Of a stretch of 14,007 nt of DNA, positions 7,689 through 14,007 are shown one piece after another. Origin of the DNA: an uncultured Clostridia bacterium (GTDB lineage Bacteria > Bacillota > Clostridia > TANB77 > CAG-508). The notes under the pieces were generated by a model. It was not told where the DNA came from. It did not search any database and saw only the letters and a program-made list of their open reading frames with translations. Positions within the stretch are counted from its first letter, which is position 1; each line of letters starts with the position of its first letter. Both the position numbers and the translations under genes were made by a program. Where the stretch lies: assembly GCA_934168305.1 (NCBI GenBank), contig CAKPNF010000021.1:1-14007 (forward strand), read 5' to 3'.

Positions 7689-7759
7689 GCCTCCTTTATT
7701 TTTATTGTTGGAGGCCATATAACATATAAGCCTCCGAAATTAATCGAAAGGCTTTATAT
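7689..7759 (-). promoter_or_regulatory. Leader RNA with mutually exclusive helices controlling a ribosome binding site
   Basis: In the minus-strand RNA three helices compete. P1 (7759-7724) pairs AAGCCU (7754-7749) with AGGCUU (7733-7728) and can extend on both sides to about 14 pairs. P2 pairs GGAGGC (7735-7730) with GCCUCC (7715-7710). P3 pairs the same GCCUCC with the gene's own GGAGGC Shine-Dalgarno block (7694-7689) across a 15-nt loop. P1 excludes P2, leaving GCCUCC free to mask the gene's site through P3; P2 leaves that site open. I know no riboswitch class that fits. The pairings are seen directly; regulation is inferred. Confidence 0.45.
7702..7725 (-). CDS. Possible 7-codon leader peptide
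   Basis: Inside the leader, ATG at 7725 opens a frame encoding MLYGLQQ and ends in TAA at 7702-7704. A strong GGAGG (7735-7731) lies five bases upstream of the ATG. A ribosome on this frame would cover both the first GGAGGC and the GCCUCC arm, melting helices P1, P2 and P3 and exposing the downstream gene's ribosome binding site. That is how translational attenuators work. The frame is so short that chance is a real alternative. Confidence 0.35.
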   Translation of the reverse strand: MLYGLQQ

Positions 7760-7775
7760 ACCTTTTGTGTTATAG

Positions 7776-7804
7776 ATTATATCATCATTCTAAAAATAAT
7801 TCAA
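7776..7804 (-). promoter_or_regulatory. Sigma-A-type promoter of the small unknown gene
   Basis: On the minus strand TTGAAT (7799-7804), a 17-bp spacer and a perfect TATAAT (7776-7781) form one of the best promoters in the window. Predicted transcription begins near 7769, giving an 88-nt leader before the start at 7681. Its -35 box lies about 28 bp from the -35 box of the divergent uvrB promoter. Confidence 0.7.
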
Positions 7805-7831
7805 TAAAATTTATATATAATTATAAAAGTA

Positions 7832-7860
7832 TTGCAAATGTTTGTTCTGTATGATATACT
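7832..7860 (+). promoter_or_regulatory. Sigma-A-type promoter of uvrB
   Basis: TTGCAA (7832-7837) and TATACT (7855-7860) are separated by exactly 17 bp. Transcription would start near 7867, about 23 nt before the uvrB start codon, which has GGAG seven bases upstream. A GTTC half-site lies in the spacer, but its partner half does not match a Firmicutes LexA box well. Confidence 0.6.
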
Positions 7861-7889
7861 ATATCAAATAATTAGATTGGAGATTTAAA

Positions 7890-9851
7890 ATGTTTAAATT
7901 ACATTCAGAATACACCCCTACAGGTGATCAACCACAAGCAATAAAATATTTATCAGAAGGAATTAAACAAGGAAAAAAATTCCAAACCTTACTTGGAGTT
8001 ACTGGTTCTGGAAAAACTTTTACTATGGCAAATATAATCCAAAATGTACAAAAACCAACATTAGTTTTAGCTCACAATAAAACTTTGGCAGGACAATTAT
8101 ATTCAGAATTCAAAGAATTCTTCCCTGAAAATAATGTTGAATATTTTGTATCTTATTACGATTACTATCAACCTGAAAGCTATATTCCATCATCTGATAC
8201 ATATATAGAAAAAGATGCCTCTATAAATGATGAAATAGATAAACTTCGTCATTCTGCAACTGCATCATTATTTGAAACTAGAGATGTAATAATTATTGCT
8301 TCAGTTTCATGTATTTATGGTTTGGGTGACCCTATTGATTATGAACATATGATAGTTTCTTTAAGACCTGGTATGCAAAAATCTAGAGAAGAAGTTATGA
8401 AAAAGCTTGTAAATATGCAATATTCCAGAAATGAGATTGATTTTAAAAGAGGAACTTTCCGTGCTAAAGGTGATATATTGGAAATCTATCCTTCTGACCA
8501 AAGTGAATCTGCAATTCGTGTTGAATTTTGGGGTGATGAAGTTGAAAAAATTCAAGAAATTAACCCTTTAACAGGAAAAGCAATTGCTGAAAGAAAACAT
8601 GTTATGGTATTTCCTAACTCCCACTATGTAACTACTTCAGATAAAATGGAACGTGCACTTGTTACTATTGACGAAGAATTACAGGAAAGAATAAAATATT
8701 TTAAAGATAACAATAAATTAATAGAAGCCCAAAGAATTGATGAAAGAACAAACTTTGATATGGAAATGATGAGAGAAACTGGTTTTTGTCAAGGGATAGA
8801 AAATTATTCAAGACACATAAGTGGAAGACCTGCTGGTTCACCTCCATTTACATTATTTGATTATTTACCAAAAGATTTTTTATTGTTAATTGACGAGTCT
8901 CATGCTACAATTCCCCAAGTTAGAGCAATGTATAATGGGGACCGTGCTCGTAAAGACTCTTTAGTTAATTACGGTTTTAGATTACCTTCTGCTTATGATA
9001 ATAGACCTTTGAAATTTGATGAGTTTGAGGAAAGAATAAATCAAGTTGTTTTTGTTAGCGCAACACCAGCTGATTATGAAAAAGAACATTCAAAAGAAAA
9101 TGTTGTTGAACAAATTATTAGACCTACTGGTCTTTTAGACCCTAAAATAGAGGTTAAACCAGTAACAAATCAAATTGATGATTTAATCGAACAAATCAGA
9201 ATTAGAGTAGAGAAAAAAGAAAGAGTTTTAGTAACAACTTTAACTAAAAAAATGGCTGAAGATTTAACGGCTTATTTGCAAAGTTTGGACATTAAAGTAA
9301 ATTATATGCATTCAGATATAAAAGCTTTAGAAAGAATGGAAATTATCCGAAATTTAAGACTTGGTGAATTTGATGTTTTAGTTGGTATCAATCTTTTAAG
9401 AGAAGGATTAGATATTCCAGAGGTTTCGTTAGTTGCAATATTAGATGCTGACAAAGAAGGTTTCTTACGTTCTGAACGTTCATTAATTCAAACTATTGGA
9501 CGTGCTGCTAGAAATACTGATGGAACTGTTATAATGTATGCAGATGAACTTACTGATTCTATGGAAAAAGCTATTTCTGAAACTAATAGAAGAAGAAAAA
9601 TTCAGGAAGAATATAATATAAAACATAATATTGTTCCTAAAACCATTAAAAAATCAGTCAGAGACGCTATTAGCATTACAAAGCAAGAAGATATTGGTGT
9701 CAAATTTAAAATGGAATCTCCTGATGATATCAAAAATACAATTAATAGTCTAACTGATGAAATGCTTAAATATGCTGCTTCAATGGAATTTGAAAAAGCT
9801 GCTGAAATTAGGGATAAAATTAAAGAATTGGAAAAATTGATACAAAACTAA
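7890..9851 (+). CDS. uvrB: Excinuclease ABC subunit B (UvrB)
   Basis: UvrB is the damage-verification helicase of nucleotide excision repair. It is loaded by UvrA and then recruits the UvrC nuclease. This copy has 653 residues, close to Bacillus UvrB, and looks complete. The Walker A motif GVTGSGKT lies at 36-43 (K42). The damage-probing beta-hairpin begins in the tyrosine-rich SYYDYYQPE stretch (88-96). The DESH Walker B box is at 335-338 and the motif VI arginine finger region GRAAR at 537-541. The C-terminal UVR motif, which contacts UvrC and UvrA, occupies roughly 615-650. The ATG at 7890 has GGAG seven bases upstream and a nearby promoter. Neither uvrA nor uvrC is adjacent in this window; the next gene has its own promoter, so uvrB may be transcribed alone or with partial readthrough. 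Confidence 0.97.
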   Translation: MFKLHSEYTPTGDQPQAIKYLSEGIKQGKKFQTLLGVTGSGKTFTMANIIQNVQKPTLVLAHNKTLAGQLYSEFKEFFPENNVEYFVSYYDYYQPESYIPSSDTYIEKDASINDEIDKLRHSATASLFETRDVIIIASVSCIYGLGDPIDYEHMIVSLRPGMQKSREEVMKKLVNMQYSRNEIDFKRGTFRAKGDILEIYPSDQSESAIRVEFWGDEVEKIQEINPLTGKAIAERKHVMVFPNSHYVTTSDKMERALVTIDEELQERIKYFKDNNKLIEAQRIDERTNFDMEMMRETGFCQGIENYSRHISGRPAGSPPFTLFDYLPKDFLLLIDESHATIPQVRAMYNGDRARKDSLVNYGFRLPSAYDNRPLKFDEFEERINQVVFVSATPADYEKEHSKENVVEQIIRPTGLLDPKIEVKPVTNQIDDLIEQIRIRVEKKERVLVTTLTKKMAEDLTAYLQSLDIKVNYMHSDIKALERMEIIRNLRLGEFDVLVGINLLREGLDIPEVSLVAILDADKEGFLRSERSLIQTIGRAARNTDGTVIMYADELTDSMEKAISETNRRRKIQEEYNIKHNIVPKTIKKSVRDAISITKQEDIGVKFKMESPDDIKNTINSLTDEMLKYAASMEFEKAAEIRDKIKELEKLIQN

Positions 9852-9880
9852 TTGACAAATTTTTTATAAAGATATATGAT
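9852..9880 (+). promoter_or_regulatory. Near-consensus promoter for the bactofilin-like gene
   Basis: A perfect TTGACA (9852-9857) begins immediately after the uvrB stop codon. It is followed after 17 bp by TATGAT (9875-9880), five of six matches to TATAAT. This is the closest to consensus in the window and predicts strong constitutive expression of the gene starting at 9915. Confidence 0.7.
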
Positions 9881-9914
9881 TTTACCATAAAAATTTTAAA
9901 AAGGAGGTTTTGTG

Positions 9915-11150
9915 ATGTTAAAAAACAAAACAAAAATTATTACTATATTTCTTATATTAATTTTATTATTTTCTACAGTTTCTGTTTTAGCTGATGATGA
10001 AGTTAATGAAAATGAAATAATGCCTATTTCAACTGATAATGCAACAGAAGAAGTTCAAAATACAGTTGAAAATGCAACTTCTAATGTTCAAGTTCAAGAA
10101 GATTCTTATAAAAAAAGTGATGTTTATTTAACAGGTGATAATGTCACAGTAGATTACATTGTAGATGGAAATTTATTTGTTATGGCTGATACTGTTACAA
10201 TAAATTCACAAATTGGTGGAGATGCTTTTATTCTTGCTAAAAAATTAATTATTAATGAAGATGGATACATATTTAGTAATTTATTTACTATAGCTGAATC
10301 TGTTGAAACAAAAGGTGTTGTATATGATGTTTATGCATTAACAAAAAACTTTACTATTTCAGGCGGATATGTTTATAGAGACTTAAAAGTATGCGGTGAA
10401 ACATTAAATATTAATGGAATTGTTGGTAGAAACGCATTTGTAAACTGTCCTAATATAAACTTTAACACAAATGAAGATAATAAAGGAATTATATATGGAG
10501 ATTTAAATTATTCTTCTAATTCAGAAATCTCAATACCAGAAAATGTTGTTAGCGGAAATGTAAATTATTCTGCTTCAAAAACATCTACTGAAAAATCAAC
10601 ACGTTCAATTATTGCTAATTACATTTTGGATTTAGGTGCATTCATTGCATTTGTATTAATTATATGGTTAATATGTTTAGCATTAGCTCCAAAATTCTTG
10701 GCTAGTACAAATAAATATGTAGGAAAGAAATCTTTAAATATATTTGGAAAAGGATTACTTACTTTAATTGTAACTCCAATAATATGTATTATATTAATAT
10801 TTTTACAATTAACTAGTGGATTCTCATTATTCTTATTAGCATTATATGTTTTAGCAATAATATTATCAAAATCTTTATTTACAATTACTGCAAATAATTA
10901 TGTATGTTCAAAACTAAATGTAAATAAAAATACTGGAATCTTTGGAATGCTTATTGTATCTGGAATTGTTATTTGGGTAATTACTAAACTTCCATATATT
11001 GGTGGATTAGTTTCATTTATAATTGCAGTTTTAGGCTTAGGAATATTAGTTGCTTCTATACTTCCTGAAAGAGCAAAAAAAAATAAAGACTCTTTAAAAG
11101 AAGATACATCTAAAGAAATTAAAAATACAGATAAAAATGATGAAGAATAA
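9915..11150 (+). CDS. Exported bactofilin-like beta-helix protein with C-terminal membrane domain
   Basis: This 411-residue protein begins with a signal peptide (hydrophobic core about 8-23, likely cleavage after VLA at 26). A Glu/Asn/Thr-rich linker follows. From about 68 to 210 there is a series of six or seven rungs of 17-20 residues, such as GNLFVMADTVTI, GDAFILAKKLII, SNLFTIAESVET and RNAFVNCPNINF. This pattern of small and hydrophobic positions fits a right-handed beta-helix of the bactofilin ('polymer-forming cytoskeletal') type. About five hydrophobic helices follow (roughly 236-260, 283-303, 305-327, 346-365 and 368-390), then a charged lysine/aspartate tail. The helix domain would therefore sit outside the membrane, unlike cytoplasmic bactofilins. 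AAGGAGG is seven bases from the ATG at 9915; a GTG one codon earlier is too close. The role is unknown; envelope organisation is a reasonable guess. Confidence 0.8.
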   Translation: MLKNKTKIITIFLILILLFSTVSVLADDEVNENEIMPISTDNATEEVQNTVENATSNVQVQEDSYKKSDVYLTGDNVTVDYIVDGNLFVMADTVTINSQIGGDAFILAKKLIINEDGYIFSNLFTIAESVETKGVVYDVYALTKNFTISGGYVYRDLKVCGETLNINGIVGRNAFVNCPNINFNTNEDNKGIIYGDLNYSSNSEISIPENVVSGNVNYSASKTSTEKSTRSIIANYILDLGAFIAFVLIIWLICLALAPKFLASTNKYVGKKSLNIFGKGLLTLIVTPIICIILIFLQLTSGFSLFLLALYVLAIILSKSLFTITANNYVCSKLNVNKNTGIFGMLIVSGIVIWVITKLPYIGGLVSFIIAVLGLGILVASILPERAKKNKDSLKEDTSKEIKNTDKNDEE

Positions 11151-11162
11151 AAAATATATAAC

Positions 11163-11204
11163 AAAAAGAGCGAGATAGTTTAATTAAAACTTTCTCGTCT
11201 TTTT
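11163..11204. terminator. Bidirectional terminator between convergent genes
   Basis: AAAAAG, CGAGA and AGTTT (from 11163) pair with AAACT, TCTCG and CTTTTT (to 11204), making an interrupted stem of about 16 bp. T-rich tracts follow on both strands. It lies 12 bp after the bactofilin-like gene and 1 bp from the rpe stop codon, so it can serve both converging transcripts. Confidence 0.8.
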
Positions 11205-11205
11205 A

Positions 11206-11865
11206 TTATTTTCTTAATTCATCAATTATAACTTTATAATCTTTAGCTATTAAAATAGCAGTTCCAGAAACTAATATATTTGCACCAGCTTTTTTTACTG
11301 ACTCTGCTGTTTTTAAATTAATTCCACCATCAGCTTCTATATCTATCTCAATATTGTTTTCTTCTATATATTTTTTTAGAGTTGAAATTTTATCAACCAT
11401 ATCGGTTAAAAGTATTTGTCCACCTTTTCCTGGTTCAACGGTCATAACTAGAACCATGTGGATATATGGCAAAAACTCATAAATATTTTCTATGTTTGTT
11501 TCTGGTTTTACACTTATACCTACTTTGCAATGACTTTCTTTTATTTTATTTATATATTTCATTACCTCTTCTTTGTTCTTGCATGCTTCATAATGAAATG
11601 TTATTATATTAGGTTCAACAGCTAAAAAATCTTCTATTGCTTCATCTATATTTTCTACCATTAAATGAATATCTAAAGGTAAATTTGATATTCTTTTTAT
11701 ATATGATACATATTCTAACATTTTCTTATATGTATTTTTTTTCACAAATTTTCCATCCATAACGTCTATATGAAAATAATCAGTCTTTGATTTTTCTAGT
11801 GCAAAGAAGGTTTCTGCTTCTTCTCCCTTTTTTACTGAAAGTATTGATGTTGAAATCTCTACCAT
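11206..11865 (-). CDS. rpe: Ribulose-phosphate 3-epimerase family protein
   Basis: This 219-residue TIM-barrel protein matches the family that interconverts ribulose 5-phosphate and xylulose 5-phosphate in the pentose phosphate pathway. The metal ligands and active-site acids are present: H32 and D34 (HIDVMDG), H67 (DIHLMV) and D179 (EADGGI). The phosphate-binding end (VSGTAI) is also present. Some usually invariant positions differ: TSILS for PSILS, FVKKN for FVPN, and EPGKGGQ for NPGFGGQ. This could reflect lineage divergence or a related phosphosugar specificity such as allulose-6-phosphate. Its place behind pknB and rsgA matches Bacillus cpgA-rpe and supports the rpe call. The ribosome binding site AAGGGAG overlaps the rsgA stop codon (13-bp gap), so the two are almost certainly cotranscribed and perhaps translationally coupled. 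The usual following thiN gene is absent. Confidence 0.87.
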   Translation of the reverse strand: MVEISTSILSVKKGEEAETFFALEKSKTDYFHIDVMDGKFVKKNTYKKMLEYVSYIKRISNLPLDIHLMVENIDEAIEDFLAVEPNIITFHYEACKNKEEVMKYINKIKESHCKVGISVKPETNIENIYEFLPYIHMVLVMTVEPGKGGQILLTDMVDKISTLKKYIEENNIEIDIEADGGINLKTAESVKKAGANILVSGTAILIAKDYKVIIDELRK

Positions 11866-11878
11866 TTTAATCTCTCCC

Positions 11879-12760
11879 TTAATATTTATATTTATATTTT
11901 TCTTTTAATTCTTCATATATTTTGCAAAATCTCTCATATCTGCCAATATCGACTTTTCCTTGCTCTAGTGCCTGTTTTATACCACATTTTTTTTCTTTTA
12001 TATGAGTACATCCTACAAATTCACAATTTTCTAATAATGGTTTAAATTCTTTAAAATATTTATCTAATTCTCTATACTCTATTTCAGATATATCAAATGT
12101 TGAAAACCCTGGAGTATCTGCTATATATGTATTTTCGTCAATTTCATAAATTACAGTTGATGTTGTTGTGTTTTTTCCTTTTTTGTTTCTTTGACTTATT
12201 TCTCCTTCTTGTGTAATTGTGTCTTTAAATATTGCGTTTATTAATGTTGATTTTCCTACTCCTGAGTTTCCTGAAAATGCATTGATATTTCCTTTTAACT
12301 CTTCTTCTAAATCTTCTATTCCTTCTTTTCCTTTTGCAACTGTTTTTATTACTTTATATCCTATATTTTCATAAACTGTTTTTATTTTTTCAAAGTCTCG
12401 TTTTTTGTCTAAGTCTGTTTTGTTTAATACTATTACTGATTTTATTCCTAAATATTCTGCAAATGCTAGTTGTTTATCTAATAATAGTAGGTCTGGTTTT
12501 GGGTTTTTGCTTGATACTACTAATATTAGTTGTGTTATATTACTCATTTTGGGTCTTTTTATATATGTTGTTCTTGGCAATATTTCTTCTATTATTGCTT
12601 TTTTGTTTTCTTCATCTAATATTTGTATTTTAACATTGTCTCCTACAACTGGCGTTATTTCTTCTTTTTTTAGTTTTCCTCTTGCATTTGCTTCATATAT
12701 TTGGTTGTTTATTTTTATTTTATATAGATTTGATATGTTTTCAATTATTAAACCTTGCAT
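11879..12760 (-). CDS. rsgA: Ribosome small subunit-dependent GTPase A
   Basis: RsgA (YjeQ/CpgA) is a GTPase that checks late assembly of the 30S ribosomal subunit. The 293-residue protein has the standard length and domain order. An N-terminal OB-fold spans about 1-65. The circularly permuted GTPase domain follows, in which G4 NKTD (113-116) precedes the P-loop GNSGVGKST (164-172) and DTPG (215-218). The zinc-binding C-terminal domain has C246, C251, H253 and C259. All key residues are intact. GGAGG a few bases upstream supports the start at 12760. It lies downstream of the PASTA kinase gene, with a 97-bp gap containing a terminator-like hairpin, and 13 bp ahead of rpe. In Bacillus the corresponding kinase phosphorylates CpgA, so the linkage fits a known functional pairing. 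Confidence 0.95.
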   Translation of the reverse strand: MQGLIIENISNLYKIKINNQIYEANARGKLKKEEITPVVGDNVKIQILDEENKKAIIEEILPRTTYIKRPKMSNITQLILVVSSKNPKPDLLLLDKQLAFAEYLGIKSVIVLNKTDLDKKRDFEKIKTVYENIGYKVIKTVAKGKEGIEDLEEELKGNINAFSGNSGVGKSTLINAIFKDTITQEGEISQRNKKGKNTTTSTVIYEIDENTYIADTPGFSTFDISEIEYRELDKYFKEFKPLLENCEFVGCTHIKEKKCGIKQALEQGKVDIGRYERFCKIYEELKEKYKYKY

Positions 12761-12785
12761 TATTCCTCCGTTTATATCATTTTTT

Positions 12786-12813
12786 AAAAAGAATGGAAAA
12801 TTCCATTCTTTTT
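12786..12813 (-). terminator. Terminator or attenuator hairpin between pknB and rsgA
   Basis: A perfect 13-bp inverted repeat (AAAAAGAATGGAA and its complement) surrounds only two bases, giving a strong stem with an A-tract on one side and a T-tract on the other, functional in either direction. On the minus strand it lies 46 bp after the pknB stop codon and 25 bp before the rsgA start, so it would stop or reduce readthrough from pknB into rsgA-rpe. A second 6-bp hairpin (CTAATT/AATTAG, 12823-12838) lies between it and pknB. I see no convincing promoter for rsgA downstream of it. Confidence 0.65.
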
Positions 12814-12859
12814 AGCAATTTTCTAATTTTGTAATTAGTTTACTTATTACTTTGTACTT

Positions 12860-14007
12860 CTATTCAGCAGTATACGAATTTACATTACTATAAACTAATG
12901 TATATCCCCCATCATTTTTTAAGATTCCATCAATATATACTTTAACTGTTGTAGTTCCTGTTCCTTTTGCATTTCCAACTGAAACTGCTGTTTCAGATGC
13001 TTTTACTGTTTGTGAATATATTGTATCACTTCCAACTTTAACTTCTAGTTTAACATTTTTAACTTTCTTGTCTGTTGTTTCTTCATCTGTAGAAGTTTCA
13101 TAAATATTACCATCTAATAGAGATTTTACATTTACTGTAATTGGTACAGTCTTTATTTCTGCTAATTTATTTACAGTAATTGTTACAGTTGTACCTTCAT
13201 CTACAACTTTTCCGACTTCTGTACTTTGTTTTAAAACAATTCCATTGTCTTTTGAATTATCTTCACTATATCCAACATTTACAACTAATTTTAAGTCCTC
13301 TAATGCCTTTTTGGCGTCTGCTTCTGTTTTTCCTGTAACGTCTATCATTGTAACTTGTTTTATACCAGTTCCTGTACTTACATGTATTTTAACTGTTTCT
13401 CCTGCATTTACTTCTGTGTCTGGGTTAGTTTCTTGACTTATTACATATCCTTCTTTTACAGTTTTACTTGTTTCTTCAACAACTTCTACTTTTAATTTAG
13501 CATCTTCTATTAATTGAACAGCTTCTTCTCTTTGTTTTCCTTTTACATTTGGTACTTTTGTTTTTTCTGTTCCTTTACTAATTACTACTTTTATTGTAGT
13601 TCCTTCTTTTACCTTATTAAAATTATCCATATGTTTTGGATTTTGACTAATTATGTGATTTTCCTCTATTTCTGCATTGTATTCTTCTGATTCTACTTCA
13701 AATACAAGTTTAGCATCTTTTATTTTTTGTTCTGCCTCTTCTTTTGTTAGATTTACAACATCGGGTACCTCAACTTCTTTAGGATTTGTCACTTTTAATG
13801 TTAACATCGTTCCTCCGAATGCTAAGAAAAATAATAATATTAATCCTATAAAGCTACTTAATACTTTATGTTCTTTTACAAAGGTTATAAATTTACTTTC
13901 TTTTTTACCTCTATTTTTATTTGTTCTATCATATTGATTTGTAGATATTCTTTGTGTTTTAGCAGTTGGGTCATAATCAACTTCTTCTACAAAATCTCCT
14001 GATGGAT
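12860..14007 (-). CDS. pknB: PASTA-domain Ser/Thr protein kinase, C-terminal part (truncated by window edge)
   Basis: The frame is open from the TAG stop at 12860 to the right edge, giving 381 residues with no start in the window; the internal ATG at 13807 lies inside the membrane helix and is not the true start. From the N-terminal side the sequence shows a hydrophilic, basic juxtamembrane segment, one membrane helix (codons about 13864-13796), then three PASTA repeats beginning with EVPDVVNL, KVPNVKGK and VTMIDVTGK. A final domain of about 100 residues is beta-rich and may be Ig-like, as in staphylococcal PrkC. This is the sensor half of a PknB/PrkC/Stk1 kinase, whose PASTA domains bind peptidoglycan fragments outside the cell. 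The kinase domain should lie beyond the edge. The downstream rsgA-rpe order matches the prkC-cpgA-rpe cluster and supports the call strongly, although the catalytic domain itself is not visible. Confidence 0.9.
   Translation of the reverse strand, partial: PSGDFVEEVDYDPTAKTQRISTNQYDRTNKNRGKKESKFITFVKEHKVLSSFIGLILLFFLAFGGTMLTLKVTNPKEVEVPDVVNLTKEEAEQKIKDAKLVFEVESEEYNAEIEENHIISQNPKHMDNFNKVKEGTTIKVVISKGTEKTKVPNVKGKQREEAVQLIEDAKLKVEVVEETSKTVKEGYVISQETNPDTEVNAGETVKIHVSTGTGIKQVTMIDVTGKTEADAKKALEDLKLVVNVGYSEDNSKDNGIVLKQSTEVGKVVDEGTTVTITVNKLAEIKTVPITVNVKSLLDGNIYETSTDEETTDKKVKNVKLEVKVGSDTIYSQTVKASETAVSVGNAKGTGTTTVKVYIDGILKNDGGYTLVYSNVNSYTAE

Noticed and set aside
7836..7847. Possible LexA (SOS) box in the uvrB promoter spacer
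   Set aside because: Only the GTTC half matches GAAC-N4-GTTC; the other half is AAAT, two of four bases. This is too weak to claim SOS control.
9912..9914. GTG start for the bactofilin-like gene
   Set aside because: The AAGGAGG site is only four bases from the GTG but seven from the next ATG (9915), which is the normal spacing.
12763..12785. Possible promoter for rsgA (TTTCCA and TATAAA spaced 17 bp)
   Set aside because: The -10-like box is about 14 nt from the start codon, which would remove the GGAGG ribosome binding site from the transcript, and the -35-like box lies inside the hairpin.
12860..13807. The ATG at 13807 as the start of a separate PASTA protein
   Set aside because: The frame stays open through a membrane helix and a basic juxtamembrane segment up to the window edge, as expected for a PASTA kinase, and the ATG falls within the membrane helix.
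1..14007. CRISPR arrays, tRNA or rRNA genes, insertion sequences, phage genes
   Set aside because: No regularly spaced repeats, cloverleaf-like sequences, transposase or phage frames were seen on either strand.

Overview
The window comes from a low-GC, Gram-positive-type genome, most likely a Clostridia-like member of the Bacillota. Three things point this way: very AT-rich sequence with strong AGGAGG-type ribosome binding sites, a PASTA-domain Ser/Thr kinase followed by rsgA and rpe (the arrangement of the Bacillus prkC-cpgA-rpe cluster), and DnaE/UvrB proteins of Firmicutes type. A choloylglycine (bile salt) hydrolase homologue suggests, but does not prove, a vertebrate gut habitat. Species cannot be named from the sequence.

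Layout. Positions 1-166 are non-coding: a short segment richer in GC than its surroundings, then a hairpin that can terminate minus-strand transcription. On the minus strand from about 7.7 kb down to 0.17 kb lie: a small unknown gene (7367-7681) with an elaborate leader; its terminator; dnaE with its own promoter; metK 37 bp behind dnaE; a bile salt hydrolase 12 bp behind metK; a CYTH-domain protein; and a membrane-anchored protein with its own promoter. On the plus strand, uvrB (7890-9851) is transcribed divergently from the small unknown gene, and a signal-peptide/beta-helix/multi-TM bactofilin-like gene follows with a near-consensus promoter beginning at the uvrB stop codon. A bidirectional terminator at 11163-11204 separates this from the convergent minus-strand group rpe-rsgA-pknB. 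The pknB gene runs off the right edge, so only its juxtamembrane, transmembrane, PASTA and C-terminal parts are present.

Most of the content is housekeeping: replication (DnaE), excision repair (UvrB), SAM synthesis (MetK), ribosome assembly (RsgA), pentose phosphate pathway (Rpe) and cell-wall sensing (PASTA kinase). The accessory content is the bile salt hydrolase, the CYTH protein, the bactofilin-like membrane protein and two unknown proteins.

The most interesting unexplained structure is the leader of the small unknown gene at 7681-7770. It has a good promoter, a possible 7-codon leader peptide with its own Shine-Dalgarno site, and three mutually exclusive helices built from repeated GGAGGC/GCCTCC blocks, so that the gene's ribosome binding site can be exposed or masked. 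This looks like a translational attenuator or switch. No entirely new multi-gene system is evident.
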